Assembly (NCBI GenBank): GCA_027257055.1
Contig: JAPVLO010000206.1
Location: forward strand, 1,488,001-1,552,000
From: Cephalopachus bancanus
Taxonomy: Eukaryota > Chordata > Mammalia > Primates > Tarsiidae
Length of the DNA stretch: 64,000 nt
Reading direction: 5' to 3'
Part shown: positions 52,373 through 64,000 of the stretch, piece by piece
How positions within the stretch are numbered: the first letter of the stretch is position 1
How the letters are laid out: each line of letters starts with the position of its first letter
Notes under the pieces: generated by a model
Told to the model about the DNA's origin: nothing
The model's input: only the letters and a program-made list of their open reading frames with translations
Databases searched by the model: none
Program-made: the position numbers and the translations under genes

Positions 52373-52610
52373 CAACAACAAACAAAAAAACAGTTGAGGG
52401 GCCAGATTTGGCCCATAGGCTATTGTTTGCTGACACTTGATGTACAGTTACAGAGCAATATTGAGTATAATTTTTAAAATCACATTTATTAGAGATGTTT
52501 TTGTTAGAGCTATACAAAAATATTTCATGATGGTGATTTAGCACTGCTCCATTAGAATATGTGTAATTTTTCCCAAAGTTACATTTAGCCAAATTAATGC
52601 TGATTTTAGC

Positions 52611-52911
52611 TGGGCACGGTGGCTCATGCCTGTAATCCCAATACTTTGGGAGGCCAAGGCAAGAGGATTGTTTGAGCCAGGAGTTTGAGACTAACCTGAG
52701 CAACACAGCAAGAACTTGTCTCTACAAATAAAAATAAAAATAAACTAGCCACCAGGCATGGTGGCACATGCCTATAGTCCCAGCTACTTGAAAGACTGAG
52801 GCTGGAGGATCACTTGAGCCTAGTAGTTTGATTGAGCCTGTAGTGCACCGTGGTCACACCACTGCACTCCAGCCTGAGTGTGACAGAGTGAGACCCCAAC
52901 TCAAAAAAAAA
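52611..52911 (+). mobile_element. Old AluJ-like element
   Basis: Diverged dimer with head GCTGGGCACGGTGGCTCATG and tail GACCCCAACTC. Confidence 0.9.
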
Positions 52912-53379
52912 ATTATGACTTTTAGTCTTTAACAATGTCTATAGCTCTTTAACATAGAAAAACCTTTAATAGACTGATTTTTAACTTGATATTCTAGTAG
53001 CACTATTAAGGGTCTCATATTTGATTTTTATGTGTTTTACAGATACTTGACTGGATTTTTGCATAAATGTTTCCTGCATCCTTCCAAACTGACTGCAAGA
53101 GAGAAATTTAGCTGTTTGATTTACTTAAAACCATAAGGATTACAGTAGTTAGTTCATCTTTAGTGTATATTTTCACTATTATCCAAAGCAAAATGATTTT
53201 TATTTATAACAATAACTGACAATCAGTATGTATGTTTTATGGATGAGAATTTTTCTTAAAGTTTGTTCTCCCTATTTATTACATCAATCAGGAATAGGTT
53301 CATTCAATTCCATATTTATTGAGTACCTTGAATTTGTCAGGCATTGTATTAAGTATAGGTAAATCAAAAGTCATAAGAC

Positions 53380-54660
53380 TTTTTTCCCCTTTGAGTGTAA
53401 TGCAGTGAAGGAGGTAAACAGTTCCTCAACCTAAATTTCATTTTCATAACAGAAGAGTATAAAAGAAGTAGGGGATAGAGAAGATATTGCAGAGAAATTT
53501 GTATATCACATGGGCCCAAAAGATGCAGAGGCTTTTGGAAAATGAAGAACAGCTATAACAGATAGAGGGAACACTATTACCAGGGAATGAAGTTAAAAAT
53601 GCGTAACATATTCTAGAAGAGAAGGATGTGGGCAAGAGTTTAGGAGTAGAGAAACAGGTTAGAAGCAGATTAGGAAGGCTCTCAAGTGCCATGTCAGGGA
53701 GTTTGGAGATTATTTTCCAGGCCATGAGTAGGCATAAAAAAAGGGGAGGGAGTATTTTTATTTCCCCATCATCATGTTTAACAGGATGAATTCAAATGTG
53801 TGAGACTAAAGCAGAGAGATTAGACAAGAGGCAATCAAAATATTTCAAAAAATAAATAATGATCCAGTGGAGACAGTGGAAACTAAAATGGAGAAGAGAA
53901 TAGATGCATTAGAGACATTCAGAAATAGAATCGGTAGATCCTATTGCCAGGTAATGGAAGTAAGAGGAGAGGAGGAGTGGAAAAGTCACTGATGACTCCA
54001 AGATTTCTACTTGGCTACCTACCAAGAGTGATAACAATGAGATGGATGAGGTTTGGGACAAGCGAGGATATGGATTTGACTTTACGCAGAATGAAGTGCA
54101 TCCAGATGGAAATATTTGGTGAACAATTAAAAATGTAGAACTAAGCCGGGCTCGGTGGCTCAGCCTGTAATCCCGCGCCTTGGAAGGCTGAGGTGAGTGG
54201 ATTACCTGAGCCTGCGGGTTCGAGACCTGCCTGGGCATCGAGACCTCATCTCTACAATAAGTCAAAAAAAAAATCAGCCGGGCGTGGTAGCGCATGCCTG
54301 TAATTCCGGCTACTCGGAAGGCTGAGGCGGAAGGATCGCCGGAGCCCAGCAGGTCGAGGCTGCGGTGGCCGGGAGCAGCCACTGCACTCCAGTCTGGGCG
54401 ACAGAGTGAGACTCCAACTCAAACAACAACAACAACAACAACAAAAATGTAGAACTAGAACTTAGGAGGGAATTTGAGCAAAGACAGATTTAGAAGTTGG
54501 TAATGCCGAGATGGTGCTTGATTCAATTAGAGCAGGTTGGATCATCTAGGTGGAAATTAGGGTGAGAAAAAAGGTCTAGGGATGAACCTCATATGATACC
54601 TCCATTTGAAGAATAAGAAGCTGAACCAGTTTTAAAAAAATAGCCATAGAAGTAAAAAAA
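53380..54660 (-). mobile_element. L2 LINE, minus strand, hosting an Alu
   Basis: Reverse-complement L2 coding-derived sequence (GATGACTCCAAGATTTCTAC, GGTTGGATCATCTAGG). Split by the Alu at 54144-54442. Confidence 0.5.
54144..54442 (+). mobile_element. Alu, lineage-specific family, with TSD
   Basis: Near-consensus dimer ending in CAA repeats. The 15-bp duplication AAAAATGTAGAACTA is at 54129-54143 and 54443-54457. Confidence 0.97.
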
Positions 54661-55039
54661 AAAAATAGGGTATAGTCATTTTGAGGTAGCCAGCACTGAC
54701 ATAAGAAGTATTCAGAAAGAACTCTTTAGGGATAAAATGAGAAGAAATAAGTGGATTAACCATATTGACACTGATCTATAGGCAATGTTGGCTGAGACCA
54801 ATTTCAGTGCATTGAGAAAGCGGATGCATAGGTGTTGACTCTTCTTTGACAGTATTTATGAGAAAAGAGGAAAAGCTGGGACTTTTTTTGGATGAGTGGT
54901 TTCGAATATGCCTATAGGCTAAAAAGAGGAGTTAAGCTACTTTTCATTTGGGAAAAAATGGTATATGTTTTTAATGTAAGTTGTCACATTGCATCTTAGA
55001 AAAAATTACTTTATACATATATGTTCTATGTGTATGTGT

Positions 55040-55240
55040 AGTAGTATAACAGCAATTAACATTTGCTTGGCACAAAAGACTACCATGCGCATTACCTCAT
55101 TTTACCTTTACAGTTTCTCTGAAATACATAGGCATTACTCATTTTATTTAGATTAAGAAATCTGAGCCTCACTGAGGTAGAAGCCAAAACCACATAATTT
55201 GTGATGAAGTAAGATTTGAACACACATTTTGTGATTTCAA
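55040..55240 (+). repeat. MIR
   Basis: ACCTCATTTTACCTTTACAG and the AAGAAATCTGAGCCTCACTG block are the MIR core, diverged. Confidence 0.55.
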
Positions 55241-55244
55241 TTCT

Positions 55245-55990
55245 TTTTCAGATTTTATAGTTAAAGCTATCTAGATTATATTTTTATTTTTAACTTTTTA
55301 AGCATCATTTATTCATACATTCAGTCAAAATTTTGTTGATTTTCTGGAATAGGTTAAAAAAAGTAGAATTGTAGCCCTCAAGATGTTTAATATCCAGTGA
55401 AGAATGATAGTGGATAAACCAGCAATTTTGATACTGTGATATGTGTTGCAAGGTTGCAACAGCCTTATACCTTCTTTAGTTTAACTCTGTGTATTCCATA
55501 GCAAAGTGTGACATTTGAATACCCCATTTCCCCCAATTCAGGGAAGGCATTAAACACAGAAAAAGAAAGTTTGAACTCATCCAAAATATTCTTTTGTTTA
55601 ATGATAATGATAAAAATTAAGGAATAATTTCATATATTAAGAAAGGTTGATTATTTTATAATTTATCACTGTGCATTACTTTGTTTGAAGTTTGTAAATT
55701 TACAGATTATTAGGCAGAGACATTTCACTTTATGTACTACAACATTCTAAAACCAAATAAAAGATTTTTTGGTTATCCATGCCAATGTATATAATGAAAA
55801 TTGTCTCCTTGATATTTTACTGAGTGAAAAGTGATGATTCAGTAACTCAGAAATAAATATTAGGTTATTAAATAATCATATCTTACTGCTTCTACAAGAT
55901 ACTTGTCACTCTTAGGCATTTGTATATAGATATCTTCAACTTTTGGGGTACAACAAAATGGTAATTTCTAGTAAGTTTAGTTTTGTTTTG
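55245..55990. other. Intergenic AT-rich DNA
   Basis: No feature recognised. Confidence 0.5.
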
Positions 55991-55994
55991 TGTT

Positions 55995-56225
55995 TTTTCA
56001 TTTTTGTTTTTTAAGTTGGTAAATAATAATTACACATATTTGTGGGGTACATAGTACAGATCAGGGTAATTAGCATATCATCTCAAACATTTATCATTTA
56101 TTTGTGTTTGGGACATTCAGTATCTTCCTTCTAGCTATTTGAAGCTATATCATTGTTAAGTAGAGTCATCTTAAAGTGGTATAGAACCTATTCTTCCTAA
56201 AGTGTATTTATCGAATTGTAATTTT
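55995..56225 (-). mobile_element. L1 3' UTR fragment
   Basis: ATTTGTGGGGTACATAG, CAGGGTAATTAGCATATC and TTCTAGCTATTTGAAG belong to a primate L1 3' UTR type. Confidence 0.6.
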
Positions 56226-56300
56226 AAATTGTGAAGAGTAGCATAGTGACCTAATATGCTGTAGTACTCCAGTGCTTTATAAAACAGATGAGATATCTTA

Positions 56301-56314
56301 CCACTAGGTGGCAG
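56301..56314 (+). promoter_or_regulatory. CTCF-type core motif
   Basis: CCACTAGGTGGCAG matches the CTCF core consensus at every position, in forward orientation. It lies 4.4 kb downstream of the LACC1 poly(A) signal in unique-looking DNA. Confidence 0.65.
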
Positions 56315-57238
56315 TATTTCGAGCAGCCCTGCTCTGTTTGTATTTACTTGTGTTGAAAAAGAGGGGCATTTAAAGTTAGTGAGTGTATTGCTCTTACTTT
56401 GGTCACAGCATATTGTAGTTCAAGTAGATAAAAAGCATCTAGAAACCCTCACCCACCTCAGTTTCACTTCTGTAGAATCTCAAATAACAGATTTATGCAA
56501 GTAGATTTTTGGGAGAAACTCATAGATGCTTCTTTTGTGTCACATGACAAAAACATAAATAATACCCATGTATTCAGAAGCTAGAAGAGAACAGTGACAT
56601 GCGAGTTACATCATTTTGTATCCCAAAATGAGATTTTATATTTTCACTTGGTTGTCCTAAAGTTATACTTACAGTGCACCCATGTATCTTTTTATGTGAA
56701 CTCTTAGAGAACGCTACCAATCTACAAAAGACCAGCACTTTAAATAAAGCATTACTTAGTTATCTGTATTTGTATGCATGGGTCTGTGTATACGTGTTAA
56801 GTAGCAAGCAAGGAATGTATGTGTGTTAAATATGATATATAGCCTCTTTGCCCCAGCTAATATAAATTCACACCAAAAAAACCATATTGGATGTAGTGGA
56901 ATCACAGATTTCTCCCTGTAAGTTTTCTATAAATTGTGCAATAAAGAATGGGACGCATGGTCCGGATCCTCACTGAATATGTTTATGGGAACCCTGGTCT
57001 AGGACTTGTGCATTTCCATCATAGGCAGTGTTTTTAAACTTTATTTGTGATTTCAAAGATGAGGCAGCTGCTGTAAGCAGTGCACTGTTCCATGCTGCGT
57101 CATTGCTTAATGGAGAAAAAATAAATCTGCCAGTGGTGCTTTTTCCAGATTAACAAATTTAGTTTGAACACACAATGGTTACGTGTCAACTGTGTTGAGA
57201 CAAACTTCATACTCTCCTTAGATGCATTTTCTTTGCAG

Positions 57239-57289
57239 AGAAAGAAGCGCTACATCACAGCCCCTGTATCCCTGTGCCAAATGCTTGGG
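57239..57289 (+). other. Candidate internal exon, unknown transcript
   Basis: A 51-bp segment lies between a strong acceptor (ATTTTCTTTGCAG) and a strong donor (GGG then gtgagc). One frame is open across it and reads RKKRYITAPVSLCQMLG. No family is recognised and it may belong to a non-coding RNA or be a chance pair of sites. Confidence 0.3.
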
Positions 57290-57699
57290 GTGAGCTATGT
57301 CTCTTCTGTATTTGTAGCAAGATTTTTATTTTTCAGTAGGTTGTGGTGTCTAGTTACTGCATTTTATTAAACAAATAAAACTCCCAGAAGACATTATAGC
57401 TCAAACTGCAACATTCTTTTCTAGCAACAACAACAATAACACCAGCATCAAAAGATTACTCTCATTTCATGAAAAACATTTGTGGGAAAGAGATTTGTGC
57501 ATGGTGACAATTGAGTTTTAATATCCTTCATTAATTATTCATCACACATTACTTAAGTTTATACCTCACCATGCTTCTCTGGTCCTTAATTTTTGTAAGC
57601 ACATGTTTTAAGCTATATTTTCTTATCCCCCTATCATCCTTGTTTTTATACTTGATATTTCACATTCTCAAAGTTACTTCATTCTTTGAAATTTCTACT

Positions 57700-59164
57700 T
57701 TTACATATATAGCCATACTTGGCTAAAAAGTTGTCTGTCTGACATGTCCTATGTCCCTCAGCTACAACAACCTCCAAACTTAACTCATTGTCTTCCCTCC
57801 AAAACCTGTTCCCTTCTGGTGTTCTATCTCAGAGAATGAAATCGTTATTCATGCACTTGCCCAGCCAGAAACCCTGGAGAGTTTGCCTCTGGTTTCTTCT
57901 TCCCTTCCCTTCCCACACTACTGATATCTACCAGCTGTTCTCATGTTTCTTTCTCAACTGCCACAGACATTCAGCTCTTCATCTCTCACCTATATCATTA
58001 GAGCAGCCTTCTAACTATTTTCTCCTTATTGAATCTCTTCTTACAGTGCCATTATGATTGTTTTAAAATGAAAATCTGGTAATTACATCCCTCAAGAATT
58101 GTTATAGGCTTCTCACTGCTTCTCAGATAAAGACCTGCTTACTAAAGTTTTTAAGTGATGTCATCATCATCCCTGCGTACTTTTAAAATTTCCACCACTC
58201 CCAACTCTGTACTACCGTTCCAGTTATTCTGTACTTTTTTCCATTTCCTAGAGAATACTGTTAAGCTATGTCAGACCAAAGAGGTTGGTTTGCATTTAGA
58301 GACTGACCACAACTCAGATTTTGCCCAAGGTTACTTTCACTTAGACTACCTACATGAGCAAACAGGCAGTACCAAGGACATATACCATATAAACACTTAA
58401 GTGAATGGATACAACACTCTGGTGTCTCCCTAGTTTCTCATGGAGACATGGCCCAAATTTAGAGCCAATATAGTATATACACAGTGAGTAGTATGCCAGG
58501 TCATACATAGAAACTCAGTTTTTGTTCCGTTAGGCAGTGTAAGGGGCCATGTCTTACCTCCTACCATGTAAGGAACGTTTTGCTGTATCCAAAAGTGTGA
58601 ACAATTTTTTTCTGTTATTGGGTGAACTACAGTTCTCACCTCGATCGCCATGATCTCCCACAGCCATCCTTTCTCTTGCCCCGTGGCTTTGTATATATTG
58701 CTGGCTTTGTATGCATGGCATCTCTCAACCTCACTTCTCTTTTTTTTTTTTTTTTGAGTTGGAGTCTCACTCTGTCGCCCAGACTGGACAGCAGTGGCCA
58801 CTCCCGGCCACCGCAGCCTCGACCTGCTGGGCTCCGGCAATCCTTCCGCCTCAGCCTTCCAAGTAGCCGGAATTACAGGCATGCGCTACCACGCCCGGCT
58901 AATTTTTGGATTTATTGTAGAGATGAGGTCTCGCTGCCCAGGCGGGTCTCGAACCCGCGGGTTCAGGCAATCCACTCACCTCAGCCTCCCAAAGGCACGG
59001 GATTACAGGCTGAGCCACCGAGCCCGGCTCTCACTTCTCTTAAATAACTCTTCACCATCCTTTAAGACTCAGGTCAAGGGTCATCTTTTTCAGAATATCT
59101 TCTTTGGTTGATTGCCTCATTTGCATCTATCCTGAGCATCATTTTTTAATAGTCCTTAATCAAC
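57700..59164 (+). mobile_element. L2 LINE, fragmented
   Basis: L2-like 3' sequence at about 57700-58260 and again at 59042-59164 (AAGACTCAGGTCAAGGGTC). The Alu at 58742-59029 interrupts it. Confidence 0.5.
58742..59029 (-). mobile_element. Alu, lineage-specific family, with TSD
   Basis: Near-consensus minus-strand dimer with a perfect T-arm-like hairpin at 58942-58958. Target-site duplication CTCACTTCTCTT at 58730-58741 and 59030-59041. Confidence 0.97.
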
Positions 59165-59255
59165 TGATTTTTATTTTATTTTATTTACTCATTTATTTTG
59201 AGTTGGGGTCTCACTCTGTCACCCAGGCTGGAATGCAGTGGCATGATCATGACAT
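59165..59255 (-). mobile_element. 5'-truncated Alu fragment
   Basis: Right-monomer end only: TTTTGAGTTGGGGTCTCAC to GCAGTGGCATGATCATG. Confidence 0.85.
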
Positions 59256-59665
59256 TCAGGGTTCACATCAGCTTCTATAGTGTACCCTACACAGCCTATT
59301 CTGTTCCCAGGCAAAGCCTTTTAAAGACAGTTGTATCCTAGCTATGGTTCCTTAGCCTACAGGAAATGTGGCATTTTTGCCCTGTCAAATTCTGGATGTG
59401 CAGGCTACACCCAATACAGCCTACTCTTCTCTGCTATCCCAGGCAGCTCCAAGCACTGGTCAGCCTCTCTTCTCTAAACTTACACAGGAGAGAGCCAGGC
59501 ACAGGTCATAGTGTATTTGGGAGCCACAGATCAAGTTTAGTAAAACTTCTTAAATGATCTGTTTTAGTTCTCTGCTGTCCCTGACTCTTCCAGGGAAGGT
59601 GGATGTTCTTTTGAGGCGGGAAGAGAAATGCACAAGCCTCTGGCAATGTTGTTTAAAAAAAATTC
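59256..59665. other. Unassigned segment with internal similarity
   Basis: Two related stretches (near 59283-59315 and 59404-59450) share CTACAC, ACAGCCTA and CCCAGGCA in order. No gene recognised. Confidence 0.35.
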
Positions 59666-59668
59666 TTG

Positions 59669-59990
59669 GCCGGGCATGGTGGCTCTCATCTGTGATCCCA
59701 GCACTTTGGGAAGTTGAAGCAGGAGGATTACTTAGGCCCAGGAGACCAGCCTGGACAAGATAGTAAGACTTCAACTCTACAAAATATCAAAAAATTAGCC
59801 AGGTGTGGTGGCACAAGCCTGTAGTCGCACCTACTTAGGATGCTCAGGAAGGATCCCTGAGCCCCGTAGGTTGAGGTTATGGTGAGCTATGAATATGCCA
59901 CTGCACGCCAGCCTGGGCAACAAGCGTAAGACCCTGACTCAAAAAACAAACAAATAAAAAACATAAACACACAAAACAAAACAAAACTCA
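59669..59990 (+). mobile_element. Old AluJ-like element
   Basis: Diverged dimer from GGCCGGGCATGGTGGCTCT to GACCCTGACTC with an A-rich tail. Confidence 0.9.
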
Positions 59991-61080
59991 ACAGGTTTTT
60001 CCTGAAGCTTTAATCTCTGCAGATGGATGATGATTTGAGGGTCCCAGAAATTGCTGTGAGGTCTACCTCTCAGCAAATTATTTTTGTGCCTGGTTCCTAT
60101 CTAGAGTATGCAGCTACTGCTCTCAGCTTCGGCCCCTCAACAAAGACTGCACCACAGGAAATATCTCACACTGCTTTCTGTTATAACTTCACAAGATAGA
60201 ATATCTTTAATTTTCCAATCTACTCTAGAAGAAATAAAAGAGATTTAAATAGAAAGACTATCTGCTTTATCTTTTCTTCCCTTCTGTTTTAGTCATTATT
60301 TTTATTTATGTAAATTTTAATTAATAGCCCTCTACAGAGTACATCTATTTAAAGTACATGAAGAAAATTTGGTCTTGATAATAGTCAATGATTAATTGCA
60401 GGTCTTACTCATCTAAAGGTGTAAATATTCATCTCTCTCCCTGAACCAAACAGTTGCCTTCCAAAGCTGTGGGCTTGGATGAAAATATAATTGGAACAGT
60501 ATATGCCCCAGATTTTATTTGTTAAAATTCTTGTTCTATCCTTTACTTTCCATATTGTAAGTTCTGAGCTTCTCAGCCCTGCTTTTCTCTCAGTGCTAAT
60601 ATGGTTCCTGGGCTTGGCCCTGAAACCAAAGGCTCTTAAAATCGCTGGTGTAAAAAATAAAAGAAATCACATGGTAAGAGCAAAAAAGTTCCTTTTTCCT
60701 TTTTGGTTACATAAAAAGATTCTGGGTTATAAAACTATCCTGGCAAAAGTTGTTTCTAACAAAGAACCCTTATAAAGTCACCCCAACTTCTGTAATTGTT
60801 ATGTTCTGTGATAATAACCTTTCATCTTTTTTTAAAACATCTGCAATTTTGACTGATTATCTTGCTAAATGAGTTGTTGGGAGATCTTCCAGATTTGTGA
60901 TCATGGTAGTGATTTTGAACCATTACTTCAAATCTCATTCTGAAAACAAAACAGGCTAACAAGATAGCAAAATAAAATTTTTTAAAAACCTGGATAGCAT
61001 TTTCAACAAAAGGCAGTGACCTAAAATCCCTCAAAAGCCCAGAGTATGTGTGGATGTGGCCAAATCACCAACAGGAACAA
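59991..61080. other. Intergenic DNA, nothing recognised
   Basis: No repeat or gene could be assigned. The open frame at 60491-60775 has no recognisable family and is probably chance. Confidence 0.45.
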
Positions 61081-61948
61081 GACTTAAACAAGATGAGTAA
61101 CTATATTGTAAGAGTTGCTGCAGGTAAAAGGGATTACAAAATGAAGCTGCAGAATTTCTCGAAAATAATGATAATGGAAAAATCAGAACCCATGGGATAC
61201 AGCTGAAGCAGAGTTCTGAAGAACTTTTACTGCATTAAATACCTTTATAAACAAAAATGTAAATAAATTTACAACTTGAAAGCTAAAATTAAGCAGGAGG
61301 AATTGATGAAAATAAAGACAGAAATTGGTGAGCTAGAAAAGAGAAAAACAAAACACATTTTTTTAAAAAAGGGCTGGTTAAGGAAATCAAAGATAGACAA
61401 GCTTTTAGCTAAGGTAGTTGGTGAATGTGCAAGTTCACAAAACTCAAAATGACACTAGAGAAATAATACTTGAGACAGAGAAAATAAAATAAAAGTCACT
61501 ACTTTGTATAATCTATGCAGATACACTTGAAAACCCTGCAAAGTTGCCAAAATCTGCTCCTAGCCATCCTTCTCCCACAATAATCTCTCCCAGCCTAATT
61601 GATTTCACCAAGGAATCCTAGGAATCCTACCAAACTTTTGAAGATATGATAAACCCAATGCTACTTAAATTGTTCCGGAGTATAGAAAAGAAAGAAAACT
61701 TCCAGATTATTTTTATAAAGTAATCATATATCAATACTAAATTCTGATAAAGATCTCAGAAACATTATAGGCCAATCTCACTTATGAATATCAATGTAAA
61801 AATATTACAAATAAAATATTGTTAGACAAGACTCCAGAGCTCATGCCTATAATCCCAGCACTTTGGGAGTCCGAAGTGAGAAAATTGCCTGAGGCCAAGA
61901 GTTTGCCTGAGACCAAGAAACCAGCCTGGGTAATGTATGGAGACTCCT

Positions 61949-62109
61949 TTTTTTTTTTTTGAGTTGGAGTCTCACTCCATCGCCCAGGCTGGAGTGCAGT
62001 GGCATGCTCCTGACCACCATAGCCTCAACATGCTGGGCTCAGGCGATCCTCCCACTTCAGCCTTCCAAGTAGCTGGAACTACAGGTGTGCGCTACCACGC
62101 CCAGCTAAT

Positions 62110-62148
<39 letters not shown>

Positions 62149-62247
62149 TTGTAAAGATGACATCTTGCCAAGTTGCCCGGGCGGGTCTCAAACTCACCTT
62201 GGCCTCCCAAAGCGCTGGGATTACAGGCTAAGCCACTGAGCCCGGCC
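61949..62247 (-). mobile_element. Alu inserted into an Alu, inverted
   Basis: Minus-strand dimer with poly(T) at the left. Its linker has expanded into an (ATTT)n microsatellite at 62107-62150. Confidence 0.92.
62107..62150. repeat. (TTTA)n microsatellite
   Basis: About eleven TTTA units that grew from the A/T linker of the host Alu. Confidence 0.95.
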
Positions 62248-62670
62248 TCCTATCTCTATTAAAAACATTTAAAATTAAAAATTAGCCAGGTGTGGTGGCA
62301 TGTGCCTGTAGCCTCACTACTCAGGAGACTGAAGCAGAAGGATTGTTTGAGCCCAGGAGTTCAAAGCTACAGTGAGCTATGATCCCCACTACACTCCATC
62401 CTGGGCGACAGAGTGAGACCCTGTCTCAAATAAATAAATATAAGATATTATATTGTTAAATAGAATCTAAAACATACTAAAAATACATTATAGGCAAGCA
62501 GGTTTATTCTGGGAATGCCAGAAGAGTTCAATATTAGAAAATATATTAATATAGTTCACCAATTCATCATATCAATTGTTATAAGAAGAAAAATTATATG
62601 CCTCTTTTCATAGGTGTCTAAAAAGCTTGACAAAAATCAACACATATTCTTAACAAATAAAGGAAGGAGA

Positions 62671-64000
62671 GAGGGAGAGAAGGAATGAAAGCAGGCAGGC
62701 AGGCTGGCTCGATAAATGAAGAGACAATGGATAATTCCTTGACAAGATTTAATCAGTGAGGTGACTAGATGTTGTTGCTTTTCAATCTACTTGAATGGGA
62801 AGTACACAGAACCACCTTGAAATATAATTTCTATAAATGTTGAGTCTGAATTTAATCACTCTTTAGAGCTAAGAAATATGGGGGAGGGAGGACTAAGATA
62901 AAGGATACCATAAATTCGGAATATGAGACAACTGTTCTAATTTTTGCAAATGGTCAATGACAAGAATTTTAAAAAGAATGGGAGGGGAATCATTAGATTA
63001 AAAGAGATTTATCAGACATGGCATCACATGCAGTGAGTGAACCTAGTGTGGATTTTGATTAGAACAAGCCAACTCTGAAGATAATTTTTTTTGACAATTG
63101 AGGAAATTTGAATATAAATTAGGCATGAAATGATACCAAGAAATCATTGCTAATCTTGCTAGATGTTAATAACATTCCAGTTAAGTAAAAAATATCCATG
63201 TTGATACATATTAAACTATGTAGGGATAAACTGATGTGTTATCTGAAAGTTGCTACTAAATATTTTCATGATAATAATAAAGAAAAAAGGAATAGATGAT
63301 GCAAATGTGGCAAAAGTCTTAATTGTTGAATCTACGCGATAAGCATCTGGGGGCCCATTGTGCTATTTTCTCTACTTTTCTGTATTTTTGTAATTTAGTT
63401 TTAATTTTTAAAAAGTAAACTTATAATATCTAAAGTAATATTTCTGTTTTTGAAAAAGTATATATACACATCAGTTTTAACAAATAAAAATCTGTTTAAC
63501 AGAAGAAGATGAACACTGTCCGTTCCCTGCTGTCCTATACGTATGGGGGGGTGGGAAACAAAAGCTTCTGACATTGGATTCTTATTTAGACAGTGTGTGT
63601 CATACACCATTTATATTAAATCAGAGAACAAACAGTTGATAAAGAAGAGGTCCATAATTTATAAAATAGAGACAATGAGGAGTTATACTTTTCTTCTAGA
63701 ACTGCTAAATAACTATTTACAAGAAGGAACTTACTCTATGTTTTATATTACAATCAATGGAAACTGGTTGGCATAATGATTCCTTTAATGAAAAACTACA
63801 TAGAGTTTCCATCCTCTGACACAAGAGTAGAATGAAATTGTATGGCTAACCAGTAAGTTTATGATACAAAATCAGGGTTTTTCTGTGGGAACTAATGGAC
63901 TGCCAAAAATGCTCATGAAATCTTAGGGGGTCTGAAACCATATGTGATCATGAATGAAGAGCCACAATGATTAGAAATGCTTAGTTTGGAAAAAGAAAAG
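62671..64000. other. Right edge, intergenic
   Basis: A purine-rich stretch (about 62660-62710) is followed by sequence at about 62990-63420 that resembles the 3' end of an old LINE-type repeat (TTGTTGAATCTACGCGATAAG...TTCTCTACTTTTCTG). I see no gene to the right edge. Confidence 0.4.

Larger units (their letters stand above)
61828..62434 (+). mobile_element. Old Alu split by a younger Alu
   Basis: Left part 61828-61948 and right part 62248-62434 together make one plus-strand AluJ-like dimer ending CCTGTCTCAAATAAATAAAT. Confidence 0.88.
61080..62670 (+). mobile_element. Old L1 ORF2 fragment, hosting Alus
   Basis: Plus-strand L1 ORF2 5'-to-middle part: ACAAGCTTTTAGCTAAGGTAG, TTGATTTCACCAAGGAATCC, then after the Alus GCAAGCAGGTTTATTCTGGG and CAATTCATCATATCAATTG. 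Many stops. Confidence 0.7.

Overview
The window is a 64 kb piece of a primate nuclear genome carrying a divergent gene pair that shares one CpG-island promoter. CCDC122 (coiled-coil protein) runs leftward on the minus strand and LACC1 (also called FAMIN, a purine and isocyanate-generating metabolic enzyme) runs rightward on the plus strand. This is the arrangement known from human 13q14. The organism is clearly a primate because dimeric 7SL-derived Alu elements are everywhere. Besides old AluJ-like copies, most Alus belong to a family with fixed differences from human Alus: a head reading GGCTCAGCCTGTAAT, an ACAATAAATCAAAAA linker, and a tail reading GACTCCAACTC. That fits neither the human young Alu families nor the lemur type I know. 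A tarsier is my best inference; a strepsirrhine is the alternative.

Layout. Positions 1-12,300 hold an old minus-strand L1 broken up by Alus, hAT fragments and an RPL7 processed pseudogene. Positions 12,311-29,837 hold four coding exons of CCDC122 (residues 1-224 of about 273); the last coding exon was not found and is probably beyond the left edge. The introns hold L1, L2, LTR, Tigger, mariner, MIR and Alu copies, many nested with readable target-site duplications. Positions 30,000-39,400 are the 5' intron region of CCDC122 (L2, MIR, LTRs, a Tigger MITE). Positions 39,840-41,260 are the CpG island, with a 33-bp GC-rich minisatellite, a G-quadruplex motif and an ETS site. Positions 40,560-51,890 are LACC1: one non-coding first exon and five coding exons that join into an intact 430-residue reading frame. 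Positions 52,000-64,000 are downstream intergenic DNA with repeats, one near-perfect CTCF core motif and one splice-site-bounded candidate exon.

The two genes are linked by their promoter. LACC1 acts in macrophage purine and polyamine/isocyanate metabolism; CCDC122 has no established biochemical role. I saw no new multi-gene system. The most useful observations are Val254 and Asp249 in LACC1, a tRNA T-arm-like B box in the lineage-specific Alu family, a three-level nested L1/L1/Alu insertion that can be fully parsed, two sister deletion derivatives of one mariner family, and a tiny L1-mediated retrocopy that looks like the 3' end of an endogenous-retrovirus transcript.
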